DNA from: a bacterium
GTDB taxonomy: Bacteria; Actinomycetota; Acidimicrobiia; Spongiisociales; JAHEDJ01
Assembly: GCA_024641325.1 (NCBI GenBank)
Contig: JAHEDJ010000008.1
Location: 1 to 63,760, forward strand
Direction: 5' to 3'
Length of the DNA: 63,760 nucleotides
Shown: piece after piece, positions 1-9,379 of the stretch
How the letters are laid out: every line of letters starts with the position of its first letter
Position numbering within the stretch: position 1 is the first letter of the stretch
Notes under the pieces: model-generated
The model's database searches: none
What the model saw: the letters and a program-made list of their open reading frames with translations, nothing else
Told to the model about the DNA's origin: nothing
Made by a program: the position numbers and the translations under genes

Positions 1-1
1 G

Positions 2-64
2 GACGACGGATTCGAGTTCGCCGATGCAGACCTCGAAACGGCGCTGGACCGGATGCTGGGCTGA
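2..64 (+). CDS. 3' end of an unidentified gene (partial)
   Basis: An open frame enters from the left edge and ends in TGA, encoding a C-terminus of 20 residues that is acidic and probably helical (it ends LDRMLG). No upstream sequence is available and the product cannot be identified. About 100 bp without an obvious gene separate it from the next start, so it probably ends an upstream transcription unit. The other two frames also show no better candidate. Confidence 0.45.
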   Translation, partial: DDGFEFADADLETALDRMLG

Positions 65-168
65 GAGAATGTCCGCCTCCGTGCCGCATCTGAGGTGTAC
101 GACGCTTCGCCACCCATCCAATACGGGACTCGGCTTCGAACATCGGGTAGACGACCGAAAGAACCCCA

Positions 169-843
169 ATGCCACCCATCGACCTCTCCGGAACTCGGGT
201 CCTCGTTCTCGGCGGTTCCGGTGAACTCGGAACCCGAATAGCCGGTGAGCTGCGCAGCCGGGGCGCCAGTGTCCTGGCGACCGGACGCGACGCCCGGCGA
301 TCCGGTGATCCCACCGAATCGAACATGCTGGAATACGACTTGCTCGTTGACGACCCGGCTCAACTCATCGAGAGGACGGTCGAGACACTCGGAGGACTCG
401 ACGGCGTCGTCAATGCCGCCGGCGTTGTTGCCTTCGGACCGTTCGAGACGCTCAGCGACGATGCTCTGAACGAACTGGTCAAGACCAATTTCACCGCCCC
501 GCTGAGATTGCTCAGAGAGGCGATCCCACACATCGAAGGCGGCTTCTGGGTCAGCATCACCGGGGTCGTCGCCGAACAGCCGGTGGGAGGAATGGCCGCC
601 TACTCCGCGGTCAAAGCGGGACTCAGCGCCGCCACCAAGGCTCTGGCCCGCGAACTCCGGCGTAAGAAGATCCACTTGCTCGACGCCCGGCCCCCTCACA
701 CAGAGACCGGGCTGGCTACCCGATCAATCGAAGGCAGCCCTCCTGCGCTTCCGACCGGCCTCGATCCCGATCGGGTGGCCCGGCGCATCGTTGAGGCTCT
801 CGCGGCGGGGGAGAGAGAGCTCGCCTCAACTCAGTTCGCATAA
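169..843 (+). CDS. Short-chain dehydrogenase/reductase (SDR)
   Basis: A 224-residue classical SDR, probably a cytoplasmic NAD(P)H-dependent oxidoreductase of unknown substrate. The N-terminal beta-strand leads into the dinucleotide-binding loop GGSGELG (residues 15-21). The structural NAAG motif starts near residue 82. The catalytic set is Ser129, Tyr145 and Lys149 (YSAVK). Length is slightly short for the family (about 250) because the C-terminal substrate region is reduced. The basic Arg-Asp after strand 2 (TGRD) favours NADP(H), which is inference. The ribosome site before ATG is weak. It stands alone, with about 300 bp before the next confident gene. Confidence 0.85.
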   Translation: MPPIDLSGTRVLVLGGSGELGTRIAGELRSRGASVLATGRDARRSGDPTESNMLEYDLLVDDPAQLIERTVETLGGLDGVVNAAGVVAFGPFETLSDDALNELVKTNFTAPLRLLREAIPHIEGGFWVSITGVVAEQPVGGMAAYSAVKAGLSAATKALARELRRKKIHLLDARPPHTETGLATRSIEGSPPALPTGLDPDRVARRIVEALAAGERELASTQFA

Positions 844-1152
844 CGCTGATCGTGCATGCGGGCGCCACCTGGTGTGCCGGCTGCCGCAATGCCGACCGTC
901 TCAATCTGATCTATGCGAGCAGGCCCGAGACAGACCGGACCGCAGTCCTGCCTCGATTGCCGGTTCGAGCAGTTTCGCAACCGGATCGGACCATGGATGC
1001 GATATGAAGGTCCCTGTCATACACGTACCGGTCTCCACCGAGCTTGCGGATAAGCCAGCGCCCGGTCGGACATTCTGAGTCGGCCGGGAGAATCATCCAT
1101 CCGCACCGTTGACGGGCTCCGTAGACAGGGTGAAGAGTATTACGGAGGAGTT
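844..1152 (+). other. Gap with two overlapping mini-ORFs, one bearing a WCxxC motif
   Basis: No standard gene fits this 309-bp stretch. A GTG-started frame (852-1007, 51 codons) contains ATWCAGCR, very like a thioredoxin active site (WCxxC). Its stop overlaps, as ATGA, an ATG frame (1004-1078) encoding 24 residues starting MKVPVIHVPV, which could be the cis-proline strand of the same fold in another frame. This may be a frameshifted or decayed small thioredoxin-like gene, or chance. The end of the gap holds the ribosome site GGAGGAG for the next gene. A 61-codon antisense frame also exists but shows no recognisable feature. Confidence 0.3.
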
Positions 1153-1617
1153 ATGCGCTTCCCGACTGTTACCGGATCGAATCTCGAACGCAGGTCTTTC
1201 ACCCTTCCGGGCGACCTCGAAGGCAGTTTGAACCTCGTCATATTGGCTTTCTGGCGAGACCATCAGATGTTGGTCGATACCTGGATGCCATTGGCAAGAC
1301 GGCTTCAGACCAATCACTCGGGGCTCGTTGCGTACGAGTTGCCGGTAATTGAATCCAGGAGCCGGCTTTCGCAGTGGTTCATCGACAGCGGAATGCGGTC
1401 CGGAATTCCCGACCGCACCACTCGTGAGCACACCATCACGCTCTACATCGACAAGGTCGGGTTCCTTGCGTCACTTGGTATCGACGACGATTCGACGATC
1501 CATACGTTGCTCATCGATCGAGCAGGCAGCATCCTCTGGCGAGCCAATGGACCCCTTGACCCGGCCAAGGAAGAGGCTCTCTCCGAGTTTCTCGGGCCCT
1601 GTCCTACCGCCGCCTAA
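1153..1617 (+). CDS. Redoxin-like protein without catalytic cysteines
   Basis: A 154-residue protein with strong translation signals (GGAGGAG 4-5 nt before ATG). The layout looks like a thioredoxin/AhpC-type fold: a strand LVILAFWRDHQ where a peroxiredoxin would carry its catalytic cysteine, a helix, then TLLIDRAGSILWRANG, which matches the late strand-turn-strand of redoxins (a typical lFvID..G.i.w). The only cysteine is in the last residues (GPCPTAA), so peroxidase or thiol transfer by the usual site is not expected. It may be a chaperone-like or binding derivative. The fold assignment rests on pattern reading only. The WCxxC fragment just upstream may be related. Confidence 0.55.
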   Translation: MRFPTVTGSNLERRSFTLPGDLEGSLNLVILAFWRDHQMLVDTWMPLARRLQTNHSGLVAYELPVIESRSRLSQWFIDSGMRSGIPDRTTREHTITLYIDKVGFLASLGIDDDSTIHTLLIDRAGSILWRANGPLDPAKEEALSEFLGPCPTAA

Positions 1618-1634
1618 TTCCACATCACCTCCGG

Positions 1635-1650
1635 GCGACCACCCGGTCGC
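1635..1650 (+). terminator. Short GC hairpin between the redoxin-like gene and the M50 gene
   Basis: GCGACC and GGTCGC form a perfect 6-bp stem with a 4-nt loop, extendable by a G-U and a G-C pair. It lies 18 bp after the upstream stop and ends 10 bp before the AAAGGAG ribosome site of the next gene. There is no T-tract, so it may be an mRNA processing or attenuating stem instead of a true terminator. Confidence 0.3.
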
Positions 1651-1673
1651 TCTACCCCGAAAGGAGTCATCCG

Positions 1674-2804
1674 ATGAGAAACAACATCACTCTCGGCCGT
1701 CTGGCCGGTGTCACCATAGAACTCAACTGGAGCGTGCTGGTCATCGCCTTCCTCATCACGTTTTCCGCCTCCGGAAGCCTCTTGCCTGCGGCGGTTCCCG
1801 GCTTGAGTGGTGCCGCCTATCTGGCAGGAGGACTGATCGCGGCCGCCGCTCTACTCGGCAGCATCTTGCTCCACGAACTCGGCCATGCCCTCGTGGCTCG
1901 CCGTCACGGAGTCGAAGTCGAACGTATCAGCTTGTGGGCATTCGGCGGTGTCGCCCAACTCGAGGGCGAGGCTGCAACCCCCCGTGGCGAAGCGGAAATC
2001 GCCGGGGTTGGTCCCGGCATAAGTCTCCTCCTCGGAGCCGGTCTCTACGGCATCGCCACAGTGATGACCGGACTTCCCGCGGCCATCGTGGGCTGGGCGG
2101 GCTTCATAAATGTCGTATTGGCGGTGTTCAACTTGATACCCGGCGCTCCTCTAGACGGGGGCCGTCTTCTGCACGCCTGGCTGTGGAAGCGCCATGGTGA
2201 CAAAGGGCGGGCGACGCAGACCGCCGGCAAGGTGGGTCGCTACTTCGGGTCCGCGCTCATCGCACTGGGTTTGGCCCAATTCGTTTTCGGCGGACTCGGC
2301 GGGTTGTGGACTGTGTTTATTGGCTGGTTCCTGAGAAATGCGGCAACGGCCGAAGTCCAATTCGCTTCTCTGAACGAGGATCTGGGAGGTGTCACCGCAC
2401 GCGACATCATGACGGCTGCCGAACCGGTCGAAGGAGATTGGCTCTCCGTGGCTGCGTTCATTGACAGACACGCGGTCCAGCAAATCCGCCCGTTCTATCT
2501 GGTCGGAGAAACGGACGGATCGGTCAGCGGTGTGGTGACGGTCAAGGCTCTGGCCGCTGTGCCCGATGACGATCGGTGGACGACGTCTGTGCGCACGGTT
2601 GCCCGACCGGTGGACGAGTACCCGGCAGTACGGGCGAACGAGCCGGCCTCAGAACTGCTCCGCAAGATCGGGACTGCGCCGTTTGTCGTGGTCTGGGAGG
2701 GGTCAACTCCAATTGGCACGATAACTCAGGCGCAGTTCGTCACCGCGGCCGAAACCGCGCGAATACTGGCATCGCTGCGCAATGGCCAGCCTGAGGCCGC
2801 CTGA
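1674..2804 (+). CDS. M50 (site-2-type) intramembrane zinc metalloprotease with C-terminal CBS-like region
   Basis: A 376-residue membrane protease related to SpoIVFB and mycobacterial Rip-type proteins. HELGH at residues 67-71 gives two zinc ligands and the catalytic Glu. The third ligand is Asp161 in NLIPGAPLDGG. About six hydrophobic segments fill residues 15-225. The last 140 residues look like a CBS pair (TARDIMTAAEPV, then a repeat ending ASELLRKIGTAPFVVVWEG), which often binds adenosyl nucleotides and gates activity. Start is clear: AAAGGAG 7 nt before ATG. Family members cut membrane-bound regulators such as anti-sigma factors, but no partner is visible nearby, so the substrate is unknown. 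Confidence 0.88.
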   Translation: MRNNITLGRLAGVTIELNWSVLVIAFLITFSASGSLLPAAVPGLSGAAYLAGGLIAAAALLGSILLHELGHALVARRHGVEVERISLWAFGGVAQLEGEAATPRGEAEIAGVGPGISLLLGAGLYGIATVMTGLPAAIVGWAGFINVVLAVFNLIPGAPLDGGRLLHAWLWKRHGDKGRATQTAGKVGRYFGSALIALGLAQFVFGGLGGLWTVFIGWFLRNAATAEVQFASLNEDLGGVTARDIMTAAEPVEGDWLSVAAFIDRHAVQQIRPFYLVGETDGSVSGVVTVKALAAVPDDDRWTTSVRTVARPVDEYPAVRANEPASELLRKIGTAPFVVVWEGSTPIGTITQAQFVTAAETARILASLRNGQPEAA

Positions 2805-2869
2805 ACCGATTCGAGACCGACCTGCCGGCGCTTCCTACTCTCCTTGGATGGCCTTTCCAGCAGGCATCG

Positions 2870-3619
2870 ATGGTGCGAAAGATGACTAACGCCAACGACT
2901 ATCCCCTCACCACTCCTAGTCCCGTTCGACGGGCCGTCATGTTGCAGCGGTGGGACGATGTCACGTTCCTGCACTGGCCGGTCGATCCTGAGATCGTTCA
3001 GTCGCGGCTCCCCTCAGGACTCAGCGTGGACACCTTCGAAGGTCGCGCCTGGGTAGGGCTCGTCGCCTTCGAAATGCGCGGCATTCGGTTGCCGTTCTTG
3101 CCGCCGGTTCCGTATCTGGGATCGTTTCCCGAGACCAACGTTCGCACCTACGTGCGCGGCCCCAACGGCCGACCCGGTGTCTGGTTCGATTCACTCGACA
3201 TCACGCGTCTGATTCCGGTACTCGTGGCCCGGGGGAGCTACCGGATTCCCTACCGTTGGTCCGAAATGAGAATCGATCGAAACCGCGCTGAGATCACCTA
3301 CACAGCCCGCACGCGCTGGCCAGGACCGGCGGAAACAGCAAGCCGAATCGTCGTGCGACCCGGCGCGCCGATTCGGACCACCGGAGGCTTGGAACGGTTC
3401 CTGACCGCTCGCTGGGGCCTCTACAGCAACTTCGGTAGCGGGATCGCCTACGCGCCGGTCGATCATCCCGAGTGGCCCCTCAGGCGGGCCGAACTCGCAG
3501 ACATCGACGACCACCTGGTAGCGGCGGCAGGCTACCCGGCTCCAGATGACACACCGCTGGTGCACTATGCAGCCGGAGTGCCAGTGCGCGTTGGGGTACC
3601 ACGCAGGATCGAGTCCTGA
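2870..3619 (+). CDS. DUF2071 (YqjF-like) family protein
   Basis: A 249-residue protein matching the uncharacterised DUF2071/YqjF family: it opens with MLQRWDDVTFLHWPVDPEIVQSRLP, continues with WVGLVAFEMRGIR, then PETNVRTYVRG and WFDSLDI. No catalytic residues are known for the family and the fold is mainly beta. No signal peptide or membrane segment is seen, so it is cytoplasmic. An alternative ATG lies four codons inside. The stop is 3 bp before the nei start, so the two genes are probably cotranscribed, although no functional link is known. Confidence 0.8.
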   Translation: MVRKMTNANDYPLTTPSPVRRAVMLQRWDDVTFLHWPVDPEIVQSRLPSGLSVDTFEGRAWVGLVAFEMRGIRLPFLPPVPYLGSFPETNVRTYVRGPNGRPGVWFDSLDITRLIPVLVARGSYRIPYRWSEMRIDRNRAEITYTARTRWPGPAETASRIVVRPGAPIRTTGGLERFLTARWGLYSNFGSGIAYAPVDHPEWPLRRAELADIDDHLVAAAGYPAPDDTPLVHYAAGVPVRVGVPRRIES

Positions 3620-3622
3620 GCC

Positions 3623-4429
3623 ATGCCCGAGGGACATACGATCCATCGTCAGGCCCGACTCCAGCGAGCAGCGCTGGCCGGCGAACGGATCCGATCCTGG
3701 TCGCCGCAAGGAAGGTTCGCGGCCGGCGCGGCACGCCTAGACGGTCGCAAACTCAACGACATCGAGGCGCTGGGAAAACACCTCCTCTACCGGTGGGACT
3801 CCGGCGACACACTGCACGTCCACCTTGGACTGTTCGGTAAGTTCAAGACCTTCAAGTCCAACCCGCCGCCGCCGACCAACATGACCCGGCTGGCGATGGC
3901 CGGCGGCCGCGCGGTTGTCTATCTGTCGGGCCCGACCATCTGCGAACTCCTGAACACTGAGGAAGAAGACGACCTGCGGGCGCGGATCGGACCCGATCCG
4001 CTGGCTGGTCAGCGCTCGGGTCGACGCTTCGCCTCCAATCTTTCTCGACGTCGAATTCCGATCGGGTCAGCACTGCTGGATCAGAGAGTCGTTGCGGGTA
4101 TCGGAAACGTCTACCGGGCTGAAGTCCTGTTCAAATGTCGCATAGCTCCTCATCGGCCGGCCGACCAGATCCACGGAGACGAGGCAGCCCTCTTGTGGAC
4201 GACTATCAGATCCGAGCTCCGCGCCGGTGAAGCTGCAGGCCGGATCGTGACGGTGAGACCGAACGACGTCGGTGTGCGCGCCCGGGTGGACATACCCCGC
4301 GAAGAGCGACTCTACGTCTACAAGCGAGCCGGATTGCCATGTCGCCGTTGCGGTGACACCGTGCTGTCCGCCGAGATGGCCAACCGGCTCATCTGGTGGT
4401 GCCCGACCTGCCAGCCACTGTCAAGATGA
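3623..4429 (+). CDS. nei: Fpg/Nei family DNA glycosylase (endonuclease VIII type)
   Basis: A 268-residue base-excision repair enzyme that removes oxidised bases and nicks the resulting site. The N-terminus MPEGHTIHR is diagnostic of the Nei branch: after Met removal Pro becomes the catalytic nucleophile, followed by Glu. The helix-two-turn-helix region holds LLDQRVVAGIGNVYRAEVLF, which includes the conserved Asn. The C-terminal zinc finger is CRRCG...CPTC, with an RLIWWC strand in place of the usual arginine loop. SPQGRFAAGAARLDGR resembles actinobacterial Nei2. It follows the DUF2071 gene by 3 bp. Confidence 0.92.
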   Translation: MPEGHTIHRQARLQRAALAGERIRSWSPQGRFAAGAARLDGRKLNDIEALGKHLLYRWDSGDTLHVHLGLFGKFKTFKSNPPPPTNMTRLAMAGGRAVVYLSGPTICELLNTEEEDDLRARIGPDPLAGQRSGRRFASNLSRRRIPIGSALLDQRVVAGIGNVYRAEVLFKCRIAPHRPADQIHGDEAALLWTTIRSELRAGEAAGRIVTVRPNDVGVRARVDIPREERLYVYKRAGLPCRRCGDTVLSAEMANRLIWWCPTCQPLSR

Positions 4430-4448
4430 CCTTTAAGGGTCACCTTGA
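4421..4448 (+). terminator. Stem-loop overlapping the nei stop codon
   Basis: TCAAGATGACC pairs with GGTCACCTTGA (10 of 11 positions) around a 6-nt loop TTTAAG. The left arm includes the nei TGA. An alternative smaller palindrome, GGGTCA-CCT-TGACCC (4437-4451), overlaps it and could be an operator for the downstream cyclase gene. There is no T-run, so terminator function is uncertain. Confidence 0.4.
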
Positions 4449-4578
4449 CCCGGCAATGCCCGCATTACGGGCGACTTGCTGCCGTGTGTGATCGATGCAT
4501 AACGCCGGCGCGTCGCGTATCTTGGGGAAACACTCGAGGGAGATGTTCCGTGACTGAGGGGATGATGAGGGCCTGATC

Positions 4579-7500
4579 ATGCATTGCCCGACCTGTGCCC
4601 ACGAGAACCCGGCCGGCCAGAAGTTCTGCGGCAATTGTGGCAACAGCCTGGCGGCAGCTTGCTCGAACTGTGGCGCCGAGAACCCGCCCGGCAATCGGTT
4701 CTGCGGTGAATGCGGCACGGTGCTGGCAGGTGCGTCACCGGTTCCGACCGCGGCCCCCTCCACCGCGCCGGACACCTATCTTGAGCGCCGGATCGTCTCC
4801 GTCCTCTTTGTAGACCTCGTCAACTACACCTCGTTCTCCGAGGGCCGGGACGCAGAGGACGTCCGTTCGTTCCTTTCCGACTACTTCGACCGGAGTAGAG
4901 AGATCATCGAACGATTCGGCGGAGTGGTCGAGAAGTTCATCGGCGATGCCGTCATGGCCGCCTGGGGCGCCGTCGCCACCAATGAGGATGATGCCGAACG
5001 AGCCGTTCGAGCAGGCATGGAGCTGGTGGACATGGTGGCCAAGCTCGGCGCCGATGCCGGCGTTCCCGAGATGGCAGCCAGGGCCGGGGTATTGACGGGA
5101 GAGGCGTCGGTGCGGTCGGATACCAACTCGGAAGGTATGGTGATCGGCGACCTCGTCAACACTGCCGCCCGGCTCCAGGGTTCGGCCGAGCCCGGCACGG
5201 TATACGTAGGGGAGACCACCTACCGGGCAGCCGGCGATTCGATCCAATTCGCAGACATCGGTTCGCTCGACATGAAGGGCAAAGAGCTCCCGGTGCCTGC
5301 ATGGAAAGCGTTGCGGATCGTCGCCCAGGTCGGCGGGGCGCTCCGCAGCGACGGTCTCGAACCACCGTTTACCGGTCGTGCTCCCGAACTGCGGATGTTC
5401 AAAGACCAGCTCCACGCCGCCGAGCGCGAGCAACGGGCACGGCTCATCTCAGTGGTTGGCCAGGCGGGCATCGGCAAGAGCCGTCTGGTCTGGGAGTTCC
5501 AGAAGTACATCGACGGCCTCATCAACGACATCTACTGGCACCAGGGCCGGTCACCTGCGTACGGCGACAACCTCGCCTTCTGGGCCGTTGGTGAGATGGT
5601 CCGGCACCGTGCCGGAATCGCCGAAACCGACGATTCAGCCACCACCAGAACCCGGCTACGGGAGATGATCAACACCTATGTCCCCGATCCAGACGAGCAA
5701 AGCTGGGTCGAACCCCACCTCGAAGGCCTGCTCGGGTTACGCGATGGTCACGTCGGCGAAGGCAGTGAACAAGCCGCCGCCTACCGGATTCTCTTTGAGC
5801 GTATTGCCCTCAAGGGGACCACCGTGCTGGTCTTTGAGGACCTCCACTGGGCCGACCCTGCCTTGCTCGACTTTGTAGAAGAACTGACCGATTGGTCGCG
5901 AGACCATCCGATCCTCATCATCACTCTCGCTCGGGCCGATCTCCTCGACCGCCGGCCGACATGGGGCGCCGGCAAGAGCGGATTCATCTCCCTGACGCTG
6001 AGTCCGTTGAGCGATAACGAAATGGGTGAGCTCGTTTCGGGGCTTGTTCCCGGCATTCCGGAAGAAACTCTGGGCGGAGTGGTCGAACGATCGGGTGGCG
6101 TCCCGATGTATGCCGTCGAGTTCGTGCGCATGCTCCTCGGCCAGGCCGTTCTGAACCAGAAAGACGATGGCACGTTCGAGATCGCCGGGGACCTGGCAGA
6201 GTTGCCGGTCCCGGAATCGGTCTCTGCCGTGATCGGTGCGCGCTTGGATCGACTCGCTGAGGCGGACCGATCCTTGCTGCAAGACGCGGCCGTTATGGGC
6301 CACTCATTCAGCGTGGAGGGTCTGGCCTTCCTGACCGATCGGGACACCACAGACCTCGAGGGAAGGCTGGCACCGCTGGTTCGACATGAGCTGCTGGAAA
6401 TCGTGAGAGACCCCCGGTCGCCGACACGGGGCCAATACCGCTTCGTGCAGGGCCTCATCCGCGAGGTCGCACATGCCCGTATTTCGCGCGATGTTCGACG
6501 CGCTCGCCACCTGAAAGTGGCCGACTTCTTTGCCTCCCTCGACGACGAGGAACTGGCCGGCATCGTGGCCTTCCATCTCGTAGAGGCACTGAGAGCTACC
6601 ACCGATTCAGGAGCCGCCGCTCAGCTATTGGATCGAGCCAAGGCGGCCATGCTCGATGCCATCGATCGTGCCGATGATCTCAACGCCTGGGACCAGTGCC
6701 TGAGTCTGGCCAAGCAGGCTGAGGAGTTCTTCACCGGCCCGACCAATTTGCTGCCCTTCTTGGAGCGCGCCACGGCTGCTGCAGAACACCTTGCCAGGTA
6801 TGAGGAGTGCGAGGCTTACGCCCGGCGCTGCATCGAGGCCGCCCAGGAACTCGGCGATCGCACGGCCGAAGCGCAGGCAATGAGCCTGCTGGGAACCGCC
6901 TACAACGTAAGTACCCGGGCCAAACGGGCGGTCGAAGTTCTGACGCCCTATTTGGCCGAACACCCGGATCCAGAAGGCGACGAGGGGTTGACGCGGGCCT
7001 ACATGGCTCTGGCTCGGGGGCAGATGCTGGCCGGCGAGGGCGACCCGGCGGAGACGGCCTTGGTGGCCATGCGAGCCGCAGACTTGCTGGACCTCGACGA
7101 GGTGGCCGCCCAAGCGATGATCACGAGAGGGACAGCCCTCTCGAGCCAGGCACGACCGCGCGAGTCCATGGCATTGCTCCATGAGGCGCTCAAGATCGCG
7201 GAGGAGCATGGGCTCGTAGGAACCAAACTCCGCGCACTCGCCAACATCGGCTTCGGATCCCCGGATCCGCAGGAGAGCATCTCCGCCACGGACACCGGAT
7301 TCCGAGAGTCTCGCCGGCTGGGAGAGAAATCTCATCTCCAGTTCTTCGCAGGAAACTGGGCCTCCTTCCGGATCTACGTAGGCGACTTCGACGCTCCGGC
7401 ATCGATCACCAACGATCCGATCTTCTCCGATGCTCCGGCAGATTGGTGGGCCCACCACTACTCGTATCTGTCGTCCGCCTCGGCAAACAAAGGTAATCTC

Positions 7501-8046
7501 GAAGAGGCCAAGGATGAGTTGGCCAAGGCAAGGGAACTTGCCGCCGATTCTGATGACCCACAACTCTTGCAGGCCATCCAACGGGCATCCATGACCATCG
7601 CCTGGGCCGAAGGCCGATTCCGTGAAGGTCTCGATGAGGCTTTGGACCTGTCACGGCGTTTCAACTTTGCACACGGGATCATCATGTTCTTCGCGCGCTC
7701 TTGCGCGCTGACGTCCGCCGACCCTGCGTTGATCGCCGAGTATCGGGACCGGTTGGCCGAACTTCCCGCCGACGCTTGGGTGCGGGCATTCCGCGAGGAT
7801 TTGAAAGCGCTCGATCAGGTGCTGCTGGGCGATGCCGGCCTTCTGAAGGAACAAGTGCGCCGGTGGGTCGATTACTGGAGCGCGCCACCGACAGGAATCG
7901 TCTTGCTGGTGGCTGGCGCACTGCTTCTTCCCGACAACCATCCTGAGCGCCAGGCGCTCATAGAAGAGGCCCGGCGAATGAGCAGCGAGATTGGGATGAC
8001 CACCGTGCCGATCGATGTAGCCCTTGGAATGGCCACCTCGGCCTGA
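4579..8046 (+). CDS. Zinc ribbon - class III nucleotidyl cyclase - ATPase - TPR signalling protein
   Basis: A 1155-residue multidomain protein. Two zinc ribbons come first (CPTC/CGNC, residues 3-22, and CSNC/CGEC, about 31-49). A class III adenylate/guanylate cyclase domain spans about 74-255, with metal-binding Asp in FVDLVNYT and in [20 protein letters not shown]-type ATPase follows: Walker A GQAGIGKS near 294 and Walker [12 protein letters not shown]. The remaining C-terminal half is helical, TPR-like. Such proteins are thought to couple ligand or protein sensing through ATPase and TPR parts to cyclic nucleotide synthesis. A possible -10 (TATCTT, 4518-4523) lies about 55 bp upstream. It is monocistronic; effector and nucleotide product are not known. 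Confidence 0.9.
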   Translation: MHCPTCAHENPAGQKFCGNCGNSLAAACSNCGAENPPGNRFCGECGTVLAGASPVPTAAPSTAPDTYLERRIVSVLFVDLVNYTSFSEGRDAEDVRSFLSDYFDRSREIIERFGGVVEKFIGDAVMAAWGAVATNEDDAERAVRAGMELVDMVAKLGADAGVPEMAARAGVLTGEASVRSDTNSEGMVIGDLVNTAARLQGSAEPGTVYVGETTYRAAGDSIQFADIGSLDMKGKELPVPAWKALRIVAQVGGALRSDGLEPPFTGRAPELRMFKDQLHAAEREQRARLISVVGQAGIGKSRLVWEFQKYIDGLINDIYWHQGRSPAYGDNLAFWAVGEMVRHRAGIAETDDSATTRTRLREMINTYVPDPDEQSWVEPHLEGLLGLRDGHVGEGSEQAAAYRILFERIALKGTTVLVFEDLHWADPALLDFVEELTDWSRDHPILIITLARADLLDRRPTWGAGKSGFISLTLSPLSDNEMGELVSGLVPGIPEETLGGVVERSGGVPMYAVEFVRMLLGQAVLNQKDDGTFEIAGDLAELPVPESVSAVIGARLDRLAEADRSLLQDAAVMGHSFSVEGLAFLTDRDTTDLEGRLAPLVRHELLEIVRDPRSPTRGQYRFVQGLIREVAHARISRDVRRARHLKVADFFASLDDEELAGIVAFHLVEALRATTDSGAAAQLLDRAKAAMLDAIDRADDLNAWDQCLSLAKQAEEFFTGPTNLLPFLERATAAAEHLARYEECEAYARRCIEAAQELGDRTAEAQAMSLLGTAYNVSTRAKRAVEVLTPYLAEHPDPEGDEGLTRAYMALARGQMLAGEGDPAETALVAMRAADLLDLDEVAAQAMITRGTALSSQARPRESMALLHEALKIAEEHGLVGTKLRALANIGFGSPDPQESISATDTGFRESRRLGEKSHLQFFAGNWASFRIYVGDFDAPASITNDPIFSDAPADWWAHHYSYLSSASANKGNLEEAKDELAKARELAADSDDPQLLQAIQRASMTIAWAEGRFREGLDEALDLSRRFNFAHGIIMFFARSCALTSADPALIAEYRDRLAELPADAWVRAFREDLKALDQVLLGDAGLLKEQVRRWVDYWSAPPTGIVLLVAGALLLPDNHPERQALIEEARRMSSEIGMTTVPIDVALGMATSA

Positions 8047-8100
8047 GGAGGGCGCAACCAGCCTGTTCTTACGTCACTTTCAAGCGCAGACCGGGCGAGA

Positions 8101-8143
8101 TTGATGCAAGAACGGGAGAGGTTGGTACCCTGCGACCAGGAGG
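8101..8143 (+). promoter_or_regulatory. Promoter and ribosome site of the aminotransferase gene
   Basis: TTGATG (8101-8106) and TACCCT (8126-8131) are spaced by 19 bp and resemble -35 and -10 boxes. A perfect AGGAGG (8138-8143) sits 7 nt before the GTG codon at 8151, which fixes that unusual start. Confidence 0.45.
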
Positions 8144-8150
8144 ACGATTC

Positions 8151-9323
8151 GTGGAATTCCGTCGCATACACAGCCTGCCGCCGTACGTCTTTGCCAAGGT
8201 CGACGCGCTCAAGCGTGAAGCCCGGCGGGCTGGTGAGGACATCATCGACCTCGGATTTGGAAATCCCGACATTCCGACCAATCCTGCCGTGGTTGAGAAG
8301 CTGACCGAGGCGGCGAGGAATCCCCGCAACCATCGCTACTCGCAGTCGCGCGGGATTCCCAATCTCCGCAAGGCCGTGGCCGACCGCTATCAGCGGCGCT
8401 TTGGAATCGACCTCGATCCGGAGACCGAGGTCATCAATACGATCGGTGCCAAAGAGGGGTTGTCTCACCTGATGTGGGCGCTTGTCCAGCCTGGCGATGT
8501 GGCGCTCGTGCCGGAGCCTAGCTATCCGATTCACATCTACGCACCGCTGCTGGCAGGCGCTGAAGTGCGCAAGGTGCCGGTTTCCGCCGACGAGGACTTT
8601 TTCGAACGGATGGAAGCCACGTTTCACGACTCCTGGCCGCGGCCCAGGGTGATCCTCGTGTCGTTTCCGCATAATCCGACCACGATGTGTGTTGACGAGG
8701 ACTTCTTTGTGCGTCTCGTGGCGTTCGCCAAGGAATACGGGGTCTTCGTCGTCAACGACTTCGCCTACGCCGACGTGTCTTTCGACGGATACAAACCACC
8801 CAGTCTGCTCCAGGTTCCCGGCGGCAAGGACGTCGGTGTCGAGCTCTACACGATGACCAAAGGCCACTCGATGGCCGGCTGGCGGGTCGGGTTCGTGGTC
8901 GGCAACGCTGACATGGTGGCCGCCCTCGCCAAGCTCAAGTCCTATCTCGATTACGGGACCTTTCAACCGATCCAGATCGCTTCGATAATCGCTCTGAACG
9001 AGGGCGACGAATACGTGGGCGAGGTCAACGACATCTACGTACGGCGGCGGGATGTGCTGATCGACGGCCTGAACCGGGCCGGCTGGAAAGTCGAAGCCCC
9101 TAAGGGCACGATGTTCGTCTGGGCGCCGATCCCGGATCCCTATCGGGAGATGGGATCGATCGATTTCGCCATCGACCTCTTGCAACGCGCAAAGGTGGCG
9201 GTGAGCCCGGGCGTCGGTTTCGGCGCTTCGGGGGAGGGGTTTGTCAGGTTTGCACTGGTCGAGAACGAGCACCGGATCGGTCAGGCCGTCCGGGGGATCA
9301 GGAAGGCTCTCGACCGTCTCTGA
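8151..9323 (+). CDS. Class I/II pyridoxal-phosphate aminotransferase (AlaC-like)
   Basis: A 390-residue fold-type I aminotransferase. The PLP-binding lysine is Lys237 in [16 protein letters not shown], in the position of the usual SKTYNMAGWR motif. HNPTT (NPT motif) and VNDFAYAD (Asp and Tyr contacting PLP) are present. The overall pattern, including [15 protein letters not shown] near the N-terminus, is closest to alanine-synthesising AlaC or LL-diaminopimelate aminotransferase-like enzymes, so it probably links glutamate to pyruvate or a similar keto acid. Translation starts at GTG after a perfect AGGAGG. It is convergent with the phosphorylase gene and appears monocistronic. Substrate is inferred. 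Confidence 0.85.
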   Translation: MEFRRIHSLPPYVFAKVDALKREARRAGEDIIDLGFGNPDIPTNPAVVEKLTEAARNPRNHRYSQSRGIPNLRKAVADRYQRRFGIDLDPETEVINTIGAKEGLSHLMWALVQPGDVALVPEPSYPIHIYAPLLAGAEVRKVPVSADEDFFERMEATFHDSWPRPRVILVSFPHNPTTMCVDEDFFVRLVAFAKEYGVFVVNDFAYADVSFDGYKPPSLLQVPGGKDVGVELYTMTKGHSMAGWRVGFVVGNADMVAALAKLKSYLDYGTFQPIQIASIIALNEGDEYVGEVNDIYVRRRDVLIDGLNRAGWKVEAPKGTMFVWAPIPDPYREMGSIDFAIDLLQRAKVAVSPGVGFGASGEGFVRFALVENEHRIGQAVRGIRKALDRL

Positions 9324-9379
9324 CCAGGCGATTCTCTCCCGGGCGGTCATCGACCGGGTTCAGTCGCAGCACCTGCTAC

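Noticed and set aside
911-1096. 61-codon minus-strand ORF in the 844-1152 gap
   Set aside because: No ribosome site and no recognised motif; probably random.
7872-9350. 492-codon minus-strand ORF opposite the aminotransferase gene
   Set aside because: The plus strand codes a complete aminotransferase with all catalytic residues; the antisense translation is rich in Arg/His without any domain.
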